A DNA stretch of 53,006 nucleotides from Sulfurimonas sp. Its GTDB lineage: Bacteria; Campylobacterota; Campylobacteria; Campylobacterales; Sulfurimonadaceae. The stretch lies in NCBI GenBank assembly GCA_027083035.1, contig JALWSY010000117.1, forward strand, positions 1 through 53,006, in the 5' to 3' direction. This document shows positions 14,262-22,772 of the stretch, one piece after another; the first letter of the stretch is position 1, and every line of letters starts with the position of its first letter. The position numbers and the translations under genes are program-made. The notes beneath the pieces are model-generated. The model saw nothing but the letters and a program-made list of their open reading frames with translations, was not told where the DNA came from and did no database searches.

Positions 14262-15974
14262 ATGAGTATTCCTATTTATACTTACGATGCAATCGTTGTT
14301 GGAGCAGGTCTTGCGGGATGTGCAGCAGCAAGAGAGTTGCAAAATGCAGGAAAAAAAGTTGCGGTTATTACAAAGCTACACCCTCTAAGAAGTCACTCTG
14401 GAGCGGCACAAGGTGGAGTAAATGCTGCATTTAGTGACGAGGATAGTGTTGAACTTCATGAGTTTGATACAGTAAAAGGTTCAGACTACTTAGCTGATCA
14501 GGACGCTGTTGAATTTATGTGTCAAAAAGCACCGGAGACTATTCGCTGGGCTGAGAGAATGGGAGCTGCGTTTAGCAGAACTGCTGATGGTAAAATCGCA
14601 CAGCGTCCATTTGGTGGTCAAAGTTCACCTCGCGCATGTTATGCAAAAGATAGAACTGGTCTCACACTTCTTCAAACAATTTACGAGCAAGCACATCGTG
14701 CCGGTGTAAAGTTTTGGGATGAGTGGTACGCGGCAGATATTATCTATAAAGATGGAAAAGTATCTGGTGTTATCGCTTTTAATATAAGAGATATGCAGAT
14801 GGCGATTTTTAACTGTAAGTCTGTTATGTTTGCTACTGGCGGTTATGCTCGCTCATACAAAATCAACTCAAACGCACACGCAAATACTGGTGATGGTCTA
14901 AGCATCGTAGCGCGTCACGGTCTTCCGTTAGAAGATATGGAGTTCGTTCAGTTTCACCCGTCAGGTCTCTCTGGAAATGGTGTTTTAATCTCTGAAGCAG
15001 CTCGTGGTGAAGGTGGAAGACTTTTCAACTCTGAGGGTGAGCGCTTCATGGAAAAATATGCTCCAAATGCGATGGAACTTGCTTCTCGTGATGTTGTATC
15101 TCGTGCTATCTTAAATGAGATTCGCGAGGGTCGTGGTGTCGGTCCAAGAAAAGATGCTGTTTACATCGATGTAACACACCTAGGAAAGGACCTAATAATG
15201 GAGAGACTTCCTGAGCTTCGTGATTTAGCTATCACTTTCTTAGGTTTAGATATGATTAAAGAGCCTATCCTTATCTCTGCAACAGCTCACTACTCTATGG
15301 GTGGTATTCCTGTAAATATTGCTGGAAATGTTCGCAAGAACAATGAAGAGTTTGTAGAGGGTTTCTATGCAGCTGGTGAATGTTCTTGTGTATCTGTTCA
15401 TGGGGCAAACCGCCTTGGTGCAAACTCTGTACTTGAAGCACTTCTCTTTGGTCGCTTTGTTGGTAAAACAATGGTTGCAGAGATTGATGACATCGAACTG
15501 CGCCCTGCTTCTGAAGATGATGCAAAAACTGCACAAGAGGAGATTGCCTTTATCCTTGAAAATAATGGTGATGAAACAGTCACAAACCTTAGAGAAGAGT
15601 TGCAGCAATGTATGACTGCAAATGCAGGTGCTTTTAGAACAAAAGAGACACTTCAAATTGCTATTGATACAGTAAAAGAACTTCGTGAGCGTTTTAAAAA
15701 TATTCGTATTAAAGATAAATCAAAAGTTTTTAATACTGAGCTTCAAGAAGCTATTGAGTTTGGACATATGCTTGATTACTCACTCTTTATCGTTGAGAGT
15801 GCTATAGAGAGAAATGAGAGTCGTGGTGCTCACTATAGAGAGGATTTTGATACGCGTGATGATGAAAACTTCTTAAAACACACAATGGCTTATATGAATG
15901 AAAATGGTGAAATTCGTCTAGATTACATGGATGTTGTACTTGGCAAACATGAACTAAAAGCTAGAAACTACTAA
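14262..15974 (+). CDS. sdhA: succinate dehydrogenase/fumarate reductase flavoprotein subunit, type E
   Basis: The product has 570 residues. The FAD-binding [12 protein letters not shown] lies at 14-25; His45 in [10 protein letters not shown] is the expected covalent FAD attachment site; the dicarboxylate/capping region has [10 protein letters not shown] and RGEGGRLF; the substrate site has [10 protein letters not shown] near 345; and [17 protein letters not shown] lies near 385. No twin-arginine signal is present, so the enzyme should face the cytoplasm, unlike the exported MfrA of Campylobacter and Wolinella. It forms an operon with sdhB and sdhE. In this phylum such complexes act as succinate:quinone oxidoreductase or fumarate reductase, depending on quinone and growth mode; sequence does not settle the direction. 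Confidence 0.93.
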   Translation: MSIPIYTYDAIVVGAGLAGCAAARELQNAGKKVAVITKLHPLRSHSGAAQGGVNAAFSDEDSVELHEFDTVKGSDYLADQDAVEFMCQKAPETIRWAERMGAAFSRTADGKIAQRPFGGQSSPRACYAKDRTGLTLLQTIYEQAHRAGVKFWDEWYAADIIYKDGKVSGVIAFNIRDMQMAIFNCKSVMFATGGYARSYKINSNAHANTGDGLSIVARHGLPLEDMEFVQFHPSGLSGNGVLISEAARGEGGRLFNSEGERFMEKYAPNAMELASRDVVSRAILNEIREGRGVGPRKDAVYIDVTHLGKDLIMERLPELRDLAITFLGLDMIKEPILISATAHYSMGGIPVNIAGNVRKNNEEFVEGFYAAGECSCVSVHGANRLGANSVLEALLFGRFVGKTMVAEIDDIELRPASEDDAKTAQEEIAFILENNGDETVTNLREELQQCMTANAGAFRTKETLQIAIDTVKELRERFKNIRIKDKSKVFNTELQEAIEFGHMLDYSLFIVESAIERNESRGAHYREDFDTRDDENFLKHTMAYMNENGEIRLDYMDVVLGKHELKARNY

Positions 15975-15990
15975 AAGGGAAGGTAAACTT

Positions 15991-16968
15991 ATGAGTCATA
16001 AAATTACAACACAACAAGTAAACTTCAAAGTATTCCGTTTTAATGCGGATGAGGATTATTTACCATACTATGAAGATTACAGCATGGAAGTTACTTCAGA
16101 AGAGGTTGTCTTAGATATATTAAACAGAATAAAATGGGATCATGATGGTAGTTTCTCTTATAGAAGATCTTGTCGTCACGGTATCTGTGGTGCATGTGCT
16201 ATTAAAGTAAATGGTCGCTCAACTCTTGCTTGTAAGGAGAGTATGACAAAGATGATAGAAATCTTTGGAACAGACTTAACCATAGAGCCTTTAAGCACAA
16301 AACGAGCAGTAAAAGATATGATTATTGATAAGGGTGACTTTTGGGAGAAACACGATGCTATCCAGCCATACCTTATCTCTGACGTTGATGAACATCCTGA
16401 GCATGAACACCTTGTTACACCTGAAGAGGCTGAAGCTTTGAATGAAGCTGATCTATGTATTCAATGTGGTGCGTGTCACTACGCTTGTCCTGTTATTGAG
16501 ATTAATGAAGATTACTTTGGGCCTGCTGCTTTTGCAAAAGCTTACAGATTTGAAGCAGATGTTCGTGATGATGCACACACAAGCAGACTTATAGACCTCC
16601 ACAAAGAGGGGCAAGGTGTTTGGGATTGTGTGAAGTGTATGGAGTGTGCAGAAGTATGCCCTAAAGATGTTGATCCTATCTCTAAAATAACCTCTCTTCA
16701 CAATATGCTCTTTAGAGAGGGAGTCGCAACTTCAAATGTCGCAACGCGTCATGCAGTTGGCTTTAAAAACTCAATCGCTAAAAATGGTGTACTTGATGAG
16801 GGTGGTTTGGTACTCTACTCTGAAATGGCAGGTATCGTTAAACATGTTCCTGTTGCGCTGAAGATGTTTAAAAAAGGAAAGATTGTTCCACCATGGGGCA
16901 TCACAAAATCAGATAATCTTGATGAGATTCAAAAACTTGTAAAATCATCATCAACTGCAAAGTTCTAG
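15991..16968 (+). CDS. sdhB: succinate dehydrogenase/fumarate reductase iron-sulfur subunit, type E
   Basis: The product has 325 residues and passes electrons from FAD to the quinone-reactive subunit. The plant-type [2Fe-2S] ligands are Cys61, 66, 69 and 81. The first cubane motif is CIQCGACHYACP (Cys156, 159, 162, 166). The third cluster site reads CVKCMECAEVCP (Cys213, 216, 219, 223), with a cysteine at 216 where E. coli SdhB has Ile. Classical subunits bind [3Fe-4S] here, whereas this set fits a second [4Fe-4S], as described for archaeal type E complexes. The C-terminal tail is extended. It lies 16 bases after sdhA and 10 bases before sdhE. Confidence 0.93.
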   Translation: MSHKITTQQVNFKVFRFNADEDYLPYYEDYSMEVTSEEVVLDILNRIKWDHDGSFSYRRSCRHGICGACAIKVNGRSTLACKESMTKMIEIFGTDLTIEPLSTKRAVKDMIIDKGDFWEKHDAIQPYLISDVDEHPEHEHLVTPEEAEALNEADLCIQCGACHYACPVIEINEDYFGPAAFAKAYRFEADVRDDAHTSRLIDLHKEGQGVWDCVKCMECAEVCPKDVDPISKITSLHNMLFREGVATSNVATRHAVGFKNSIAKNGVLDEGGLVLYSEMAGIVKHVPVALKMFKKGKIVPPWGITKSDNLDEIQKLVKSSSTAKF

Positions 16969-16978
16969 GAGTCAATAA

Positions 16979-17860
16979 ATGGAAAAATTAAAATACGCAC
17001 TTTTTACAGGCTGTACTGCGAAACAGAGTACACCTGAGCAGATGATGTCAACTATGGCTGTTGCAGAGAAACTTGGAATCGAACTTGTCGAGCTAACAGA
17101 AGCTTCTTGTTGTGGAGCTTCACACCTTCAAGATTATGATGACTTTTTATCTTTGGTTCTAAATGCAAGAAATATAGCGTATGCAGAGAAGCATGGTTTA
17201 ACAATGGTTACTATCTGTAATACTTGTCAACTTAATACTGCTATGACAAAACATCGTCTAGATAACAATGCTGAGCTTAAAGCAAAAGTAAACGAAAAAC
17301 TTGCAGAGGTTGGACTTGAGTACAAAGGAACATCCGATATTACTCACTTTTTATATGCTATTATCGATGATATCGGTCTTGACAAGATTAAAGAGATGGT
17401 TGTAACACCACTCTCTCAATTCAATATCGCACCGTTTTATGGATGTCACAACATCCGCCCAAGTGAACTTCAAAATGAGACACATAAGACTCCAGAGAAT
17501 GCATACCGCCCTACTTCCCTTGATGATCTCATCATTGCGTGTGGTGGTATGAATGTTGATTATGAAGAGAAGACAAAATGTTGTGGTTTCCATGCTGAGC
17601 TTCAAGCACCAAAAACAGCTGCAGTTCTTACTGGTAATGCTATTGCCGGTGCTATGGATGGTGATGCAGACTGGATGGTAACGCCATGTCCACTCTGTCA
17701 CTTAAAACTTGATACACAGACACACCACGCATCAGAGGCTATCGGTCGTGAGGTTTCACTTCCGGTACTTCATATGCAGCAGATGGTTGGACTTGCTCTT
17801 GGTTGTTCTCCTGAATCACTTGGACTACAACATCACCTTGTAAATGTAGATTTCGTATAA
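16979..17860 (+). CDS. sdhE: SdhE/HdrB-like CCG-domain subunit of the type E complex
   Basis: The product has 293 residues with no membrane helices. It is homologous to subunit B of CoB-CoM heterodisulfide reductase and replaces the usual membrane anchor. Two CCG modules can be read: Cys12, Cys44-Cys45, Cys80 and Cys83; and GCHNIRP (about 153), KCCG (about 200) and CPLC (about 237-240). In heterodisulfide reductase such modules bind unusual [4Fe-4S] clusters. Here it is expected to hand electrons to or from menaquinone at the membrane surface. It is the third gene of sdhABE, and a hairpin follows at 17873-17891. It is distinct from the unrelated E. coli flavinator that shares the name SdhE. 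Confidence 0.9.
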   Translation: MEKLKYALFTGCTAKQSTPEQMMSTMAVAEKLGIELVELTEASCCGASHLQDYDDFLSLVLNARNIAYAEKHGLTMVTICNTCQLNTAMTKHRLDNNAELKAKVNEKLAEVGLEYKGTSDITHFLYAIIDDIGLDKIKEMVVTPLSQFNIAPFYGCHNIRPSELQNETHKTPENAYRPTSLDDLIIACGGMNVDYEEKTKCCGFHAELQAPKTAAVLTGNAIAGAMDGDADWMVTPCPLCHLKLDTQTHHASEAIGREVSLPVLHMQQMVGLALGCSPESLGLQHHLVNVDFV

Positions 17861-17872
17861 TCTACACCTCTA

Positions 17873-17891
17873 TTCCCGCTTCTAGCGGGAA
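17873..17891 (+). terminator. hairpin terminator candidate after sdhE
   Basis: TTCCCGCT (17873-17880) and AGCGGGAA (17884-17891) form a perfect 8-bp GC-rich stem with a TCT loop, 12 bases after the sdhE stop. The following bases are only moderately T-rich (CTTGCTTTT), so termination may be partial. Confidence 0.6.
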
Positions 17892-17947
17892 ACCTCTTGC
17901 TTTTACTATATAGTAAACTATATAACACTCTAAATAATGGAACTTTT

Positions 17948-18724
17948 ATGTCAGACTCAATAGAAATCATCTCATGGAATGTCAATGGTATTCGTGCTGT
18001 TGCAAATAAAGAGGCACTTCGCTGGATAGATGCAAGAGATACCGACATCTTATGTTTACAGGAGATAAAAGCACTACCTGAGCAGATGCCGAGTAATCTC
18101 TTTGAAAAAGAGTTTACAGAACTCCATATCAACTCTGCAGAGAAAAAAGGCTACAGCGGAACAGCTACTTTTTCAATGATAAAGAGTGACTACACCTCCA
18201 CGGGCAAAGAGATAGACAGACTCAATGAGGGGCGTATTATCGAGACACACTATGATGATATAGTCCTCTTGAATATCTACTTTCCAAATGGGCAGAGGGA
18301 TCAAGAGCGGCTTGATTATAAAATGCAGTTTTATGATGATTTACTTGCACATTGTGAAGCGCTGAGAGAGGAGGGAAAAAGTATCATAATTTGTGGTGAT
18401 GTCAATACAGCCCACAGAGAGATAGACCTAAAAAACCCAAAAGCAAACTCCAAAACAAGTGGTTTTCTTCCGATAGAGCGCGCATGGATAGATAAACTCA
18501 TCTCACATGGTTATATTGACACCTTTCGATATGTTCATGGAGACAAAGTGGATAGTTATAGTTGGTGGTCTTATCGCTCAAATGCGCGGGTAAATAATGT
18601 TGGCTGGAGAATTGATTACTTCTTTATTAGCGAAGATTTGTGTGAATCACTTGAAGATGCATTTATCTTAGATGATATCCCCGGTTCTGATCATTGTCCT
18701 GTAGGTATTAGAATAGCACTTTAA
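17948..18724 (+). CDS. xth: exodeoxyribonuclease III (AP endonuclease)
   Basis: The product has 258 residues from the chosen ATG at 17948 (MSDSIEIISWNVNGIRAV). An upstream in-frame TTG at 17897 would add 17 residues with no family similarity. The exonuclease-endonuclease-phosphatase motifs are present: SWNVNGIRA with the catalytic-site Asn, LCLQEIK with the Mg-binding Glu, GDVNTAHREIDL with the catalytic Asp/Asn pair, and GSDHCPVGI with the Asp-His pair at the C-terminus. It cuts at abasic sites in base-excision repair. It is convergent with the outer-membrane gene, overlapping it by 4 bases. Confidence 0.95.
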   Translation: MSDSIEIISWNVNGIRAVANKEALRWIDARDTDILCLQEIKALPEQMPSNLFEKEFTELHINSAEKKGYSGTATFSMIKSDYTSTGKEIDRLNEGRIIETHYDDIVLLNIYFPNGQRDQERLDYKMQFYDDLLAHCEALREEGKSIIICGDVNTAHREIDLKNPKANSKTSGFLPIERAWIDKLISHGYIDTFRYVHGDKVDSYSWWSYRSNARVNNVGWRIDYFFISEDLCESLEDAFILDDIPGSDHCPVGIRIAL

Positions 18725-20058
18725 AAAGGCTGATTTATCATAACCCAACTATTTATACCTTCACTCCCATAGGCTACTTCAAGGCGCATTGGCACCTTTG
18801 CAGTAAGGGCTCTGAGACTCACTCCTACATCATACTTCATATCCTGCATCAACACACGAAAATCATAGCGAGGTGCTACCCTACCAGCCTCTATAAAGAA
18901 AACCGCCTGAAACCAGTCTATAGGTACAGGATTCCAACGAAAACCTCTCACAGGATTGTAATCAGGTATGACTCTATACTCAGCTGCACAATAGATAGCT
19001 GCCTTATCACTAAACCTGTCTGTATCATAAGCACGCATTCTGTAGTAGCCACCAAGTCTTGCACCCTCCCACATAGGAGGTTGATGTTTATCTAAAAAAG
19101 AGTTCTCTTTCTTGGCATCACTATTCCATGATGGTGAATAAGCACTCCAAAAATTAAGAGCAATTACATTATGCCGACTCCAACTATAGTTTGGAAGTGC
19201 AATGTAGTGAGAGTATTCGACCTCTAGGGAGTTCCAACTCTGTGTAGAGTTAAACCAGCCAAAATCGAAGGAGGATTGGAGTTTGAAGTTATATCCCCAG
19301 TTTGGATTATCGGGATAGTCAGTATTATCATGCTCCATGTAGAGACGAATACCATTACTATTTAACTCAGGAGAGCTATGCAGTCGCTCTGCAGAGAACT
19401 GTTTATAAAAAAGTTTCACACCAAGGAGTGTTTGCCCTGTTAAAAAGGGGATACCATTTCCCTGTGTATCACGATTGACAGCTATCCCTTTTTTGAGCTT
19501 TATAATAGGAGTTATAGTGTCCAACCCCTCTCCAAAAGGAAGTACAAAGCGAAAGTTTAGCTCTGCCCAGTTATTATACCCTTGCGTCTGAAATGGTGTA
19601 AAATTAGCTGCAGATGTCGCATCTAGATTTTTCACAGAATCATTATTTCCCTCAAGGTAGATGCGCTGATTTGGAAAATAGGCGTAATTTCCCATAAAAG
19701 AGAGAAACATACGCTTTGAAAATGGTGGTTTATAACCACTAATACCAAGAGAAAAGCCTCGTGAATATGCCTTTGTTTTTGTTGTCTCTCCACTATCAGA
19801 TATATTTTGTACAGGTAACTTCTCTCCCATATATGCAGTTGCTATCATAGTTACTTGTGGTTGTAAAAATCCATTCATAATCCCCACAAGACCACCGGTA
19901 ATACCTGTTGTATCAGAACTAAAGAGGTAAGGAAGCACTATCCATGAAGTTATTTTTTCCTCATCCGTTCTAATATCTTTGACTATAAACTCTGTTGCAC
20001 TAAGTTGCACACACAAAAGCAATGCCAGAAGAAGCAGACGAGGGTTTATAGTTTGCAT
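18721..20058 (-). CDS. BamA/TamA (Omp85)-type outer-membrane barrel protein
   Basis: The product has 445 residues. A signal peptide covers about 1-21 (LLLLALLLCVQLSA). The rest is rich in aromatic/Gly alternation typical of beta strands (LFSSDTTGITGGLVGI, RMFLSFMGNYAYF, WAELNFRFVLPFGEGL) and ends in Phe (INQPF). A GGYYRMRAYDTDRF segment near 340 matches the conserved G-x-R-G-Y/F-x region of the D15 surface-antigen barrel, and GVSLRALTAKVPMRLEVAYG is its last strands. No POTRA domains precede the barrel, so it is barrel-only rather than BamA itself. Its substrate is unknown. It is the last of the minus-strand run, 6 bases after mog. Confidence 0.8.
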   Translation of the reverse strand: MQTINPRLLLLALLLCVQLSATEFIVKDIRTDEEKITSWIVLPYLFSSDTTGITGGLVGIMNGFLQPQVTMIATAYMGEKLPVQNISDSGETTKTKAYSRGFSLGISGYKPPFSKRMFLSFMGNYAYFPNQRIYLEGNNDSVKNLDATSAANFTPFQTQGYNNWAELNFRFVLPFGEGLDTITPIIKLKKGIAVNRDTQGNGIPFLTGQTLLGVKLFYKQFSAERLHSSPELNSNGIRLYMEHDNTDYPDNPNWGYNFKLQSSFDFGWFNSTQSWNSLEVEYSHYIALPNYSWSRHNVIALNFWSAYSPSWNSDAKKENSFLDKHQPPMWEGARLGGYYRMRAYDTDRFSDKAAIYCAAEYRVIPDYNPVRGFRWNPVPIDWFQAVFFIEAGRVAPRYDFRVLMQDMKYDVGVSLRALTAKVPMRLEVAYGSEGINSWVMINQPF

Positions 20059-20064
20059 ATATCT

Positions 20065-20598
20065 CTACTTAGCTTTTGGTCTAAATGCTTTGATTACACT
20101 CTCATTCACTTCTAAGTATGGTCCCTCTATAAGATCGATACAGTAGGGAACTGCCGGAAAGACTGCATCAAGACACTCTCTTATTGATTTTGGTTTTCCG
20201 GGAAGATTAATAATTAACGAGTTCCCTCGAATACCTGCTGTTTGTCGTGAGAGAATTGCCGTTGGAACATACTGCAGACTCACCTGACGCATAAGTTCAC
20301 CAAAACCGGGCATCATCTTCTCGCACACATTTTCAGTCGCCTCCGGTGTTACATCACGCAGAGCAGGACCTGTACCGCCTGTGGTCACCACCAAACAACA
20401 CTTCTCTTTGTCACATAACTCCTTCATTGTAGCCTCTATCTGCTCCTGCTCATCAGGTATGCATCGATAGAGTATCTCAAACTCGCTCGTAAGGTACTCT
20501 TTCATAGTATCTTGAATCGCTACACCAGAAATATCTTCATATATTCCTTTACTCGCCCTATCACTAGCCGTAATCACACCAATTTTTATCTCACTCAT
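20065..20598 (-). CDS. mog: molybdopterin adenylyltransferase
   Basis: The product has 177 residues and activates molybdopterin with ATP before molybdenum insertion. MoaB/Mog signatures are visible: IGVITASDRASKGIYEDISG at the start, LVVTTGGTGPALRDVTPEAT at about 70-89, and RGNSLIINLPGKPKSIRECLDAVFPAVPY near 130-155. It is 14 bases from bioV in the long minus-strand run. No other molybdenum-cofactor gene is in the window, which is common for this phylum, where they are dispersed. Confidence 0.93.
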   Translation of the reverse strand: MSEIKIGVITASDRASKGIYEDISGVAIQDTMKEYLTSEFEILYRCIPDEQEQIEATMKELCDKEKCCLVVTTGGTGPALRDVTPEATENVCEKMMPGFGELMRQVSLQYVPTAILSRQTAGIRGNSLIINLPGKPKSIRECLDAVFPAVPYCIDLIEGPYLEVNESVIKAFRPKAK

Positions 20599-20611
20599 AT
20601 TTTTATCTCCT

Positions 20612-21133
20612 TTAATTTAGTTGCAAAAAGTGGTTTGCTTCTTTAATGTATGTAGTTGTCCCTACCTCTCTAAAAAAAGCCTCCGCACTCTTTGCATCAA
20701 TGATAGCATCTCTGCCACCAAGATATATCTCAACCTTCACACCTGCAGATACTATTTTCTTAAGAGCCTCTAAAGACCATTCATAATAGAGTAACTCCTC
20801 TAACTCCTCTACTCTCGTCTGAGAATGCTCTACTATTTTTGCCCCATAGGGTGCAAAACAGGAGGCCAAAAAATTCTCTAAGTAACGCGCCTTATCTCGT
20901 TTATATGCCATTAGTTGCAAACGCTTAAACTTCATATCTCTATTTTGAAAAAAAGCGGGTGAGAGAAGTTGCAGAGTATCGACTCGCTGTGCCTTTTGCA
21001 ACTTCTCTTCTACAAAACGGTACGCTTTTATGGCTCCATAGCTAAATCCAGCGACACAAAAGTCACTCTTTTGCAGATAATTTTGAAAAAGATACTCTTC
21101 ATTTTTCAAAGAGAAACCACTAAAAAACTGCAT
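20612..21133 (-). CDS. bioV: pimeloyl-ACP methyl ester esterase, BioV type
   Basis: The product has 173 residues, a short alpha/beta hydrolase. The nucleophile elbow GFSYG is at 29-33 (Ser31), the acid is probably Asp142 (GGRDAIID), and the base is His168 (ANHFLQ). The protein lacks the N-terminal strands of BioH, as BioV of Helicobacter does. BioV removes the methyl ester that ends pimelate assembly and so opens biotin synthesis. The start lies inside the end of the FtsH-like gene (14-base overlap). The assignment rests on size, motifs and the mtaB-ftsH-like neighbourhood that I recall from Helicobacter; another small esterase is the alternative. Confidence 0.8.
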   Translation of the reverse strand: MQFFSGFSLKNEEYLFQNYLQKSDFCVAGFSYGAIKAYRFVEEKLQKAQRVDTLQLLSPAFFQNRDMKFKRLQLMAYKRDKARYLENFLASCFAPYGAKIVEHSQTRVEELEELLYYEWSLEALKKIVSAGVKVEIYLGGRDAIIDAKSAEAFFREVGTTTYIKEANHFLQLN

Positions 21134-22772
21134 TCAAAAACTTCTTTATCTCTGATTTTGATATACTTTCTCTCTCATAGAGTACCTTTTCTATCTCCTG
21201 TGCAACACCTTGTAGTGATGTTAAAAGATTTGCAGACTCTTCATAGAGACGCTTGAGGATAATCTCTTTCTCCCCCTCTTTTGGAAGCAATGAAGATGCC
21301 ATACCATATTCATTACACATCTTCTCTACTATCTCTTTTGCCTCATACAAATCATTTCGATTACTGCTGGAGTGTTCGTTATATCGTATGTCACAAGCAA
21401 CACTTCCCGCTAGTAGCATCTTCACACGAGACTCTAACTCACTCTTTCTAAAAGGTTCATCGACTGTTGGAGTAAGTCTTTCATTGGAGAGCATTAACTT
21501 TTCAAATGGCAAATCATAATAGGTTGCTACTAAAGCCTTTCCTGCTTGGTAAGTTATACGATACTCTTTTTGTTTGTCGTTAAGCATCTGCAACTTCTTC
21601 TTGCCAAACATCACCTTATCTTTTACCTGATGAAAATGCTCTATGGTTACATGAAAATCTTTTTGACGCAAAGCAAGCAGCGCTGCCTCATTAACTAGTG
21701 CAGCAAGGGCAGCGCCATTAAAGCCGACACTCATATTGGCAACTACTTTTACATCTAAATCATGCGGTACCTTCTCAAGATACTTCATAAGTATTGACTC
21801 TCTCTCCCGCTTTGTCGGAAGTTCTACAAAAACGCGCCTGTCAAAACGACCTGCTCGCAAAAGTGCGCTATCTAAGACATCTATCTTATTGGTCGCGGCT
21901 ATCACGATAACACCACTTGAGTTCTCAAAACCATCCATCTCCGTCAGGAGTTGATTAAGTGTTCCCTCACGCTCATCACTTCGCTCACCACCTCTCTTTT
22001 TCCCGACTGCATCAATCTCATCGATGAAGATAATACTCGGTGCATTTTTCTTCGCGGCAGCAAAGAGTTCATGCACACGCTTTGCACCCATTCCTACATA
22101 TATCTGCACAAAAGAGGCACCACTTTGATAATAAAACGGCACACCTGCCGCATGAGCTACTGCTTTTGCTATCATAGTCTTTCCAACACCCGGAGGACCA
22201 ACAAGCAGTACACCACGGGGCATACGCGCTCCAAAACTCTTATAGCGCTTTGGATTTTTCATAAAGTCTATCACCTCTTCTAACTCTATCTTTACATCAC
22301 TAATCCCACCGATATCATCAAAACTGACATCGCTCTTACTCGCTTCAATAACGCTGCTTTGTGCATCCGCACCACTAGGAATAACACTATTTTTTTCACT
22401 TTTAGCTGGAAAATGTAATATCTCTTTGTTTTGTAAAAACCGAATAAGAAGTGAGAGTATGCTTATAAAAAGAATAAAAAAGAGAATATAGATAAGGATT
22501 TGTGAGCTGTTTTGCACCTCTACCTTGTAATCTATAAACATCTTCGGTGTCACCTGTGATGATGCTATCTTATAGTAACCATTATCTGTTTTAAGATAGA
22601 CATACTCTTTGGAGACAACAACTTTTTTCACTTCCCTATTTTGAAGCATCTCTGTCGCTTTTTTTAAAGTAACAGCATCTGCTGTATCGCGTAAGAGTGC
22701 GAAGAGTATCAGTGCAATAATAATAAATGCAGAGGAGAAGAGTGCTATTCGATTTGTTTTAGAGAGTGGCAT
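21120..22772 (-). CDS. FtsH-like AAA ATPase lacking the protease active site
   Basis: From the chosen ATG (22772, AAGGTGG ribosome site 5 bases ahead) the product has 550 residues. Membrane helices lie at about 8-27 and 93-112 with a periplasmic stretch between, then an AAA module: Walker A GPPGVGKT (192-199), Walker B IIFIDEID (247-254) and the arginine-finger region RAGRFDRR. The M41-like domain follows, but the HExGH zinc motif reads YQAGK (about 408-412). The third-ligand region NDLYEA is kept. Proteolysis is therefore not expected; an unfoldase or adaptor role is inferred. An in-frame ATG at 22796 would extend the overlap with mtaB to 38 bases. Confidence 0.9.
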   Translation of the reverse strand: MPLSKTNRIALFSSAFIIIALILFALLRDTADAVTLKKATEMLQNREVKKVVVSKEYVYLKTDNGYYKIASSQVTPKMFIDYKVEVQNSSQILIYILFFILFISILSLLIRFLQNKEILHFPAKSEKNSVIPSGADAQSSVIEASKSDVSFDDIGGISDVKIELEEVIDFMKNPKRYKSFGARMPRGVLLVGPPGVGKTMIAKAVAHAAGVPFYYQSGASFVQIYVGMGAKRVHELFAAAKKNAPSIIFIDEIDAVGKKRGGERSDEREGTLNQLLTEMDGFENSSGVIVIAATNKIDVLDSALLRAGRFDRRVFVELPTKRERESILMKYLEKVPHDLDVKVVANMSVGFNGAALAALVNEAALLALRQKDFHVTIEHFHQVKDKVMFGKKKLQMLNDKQKEYRITYQAGKALVATYYDLPFEKLMLSNERLTPTVDEPFRKSELESRVKMLLAGSVACDIRYNEHSSSNRNDLYEAKEIVEKMCNEYGMASSLLPKEGEKEIILKRLYEESANLLTSLQGVAQEIEKVLYERESISKSEIKKFLNAVF

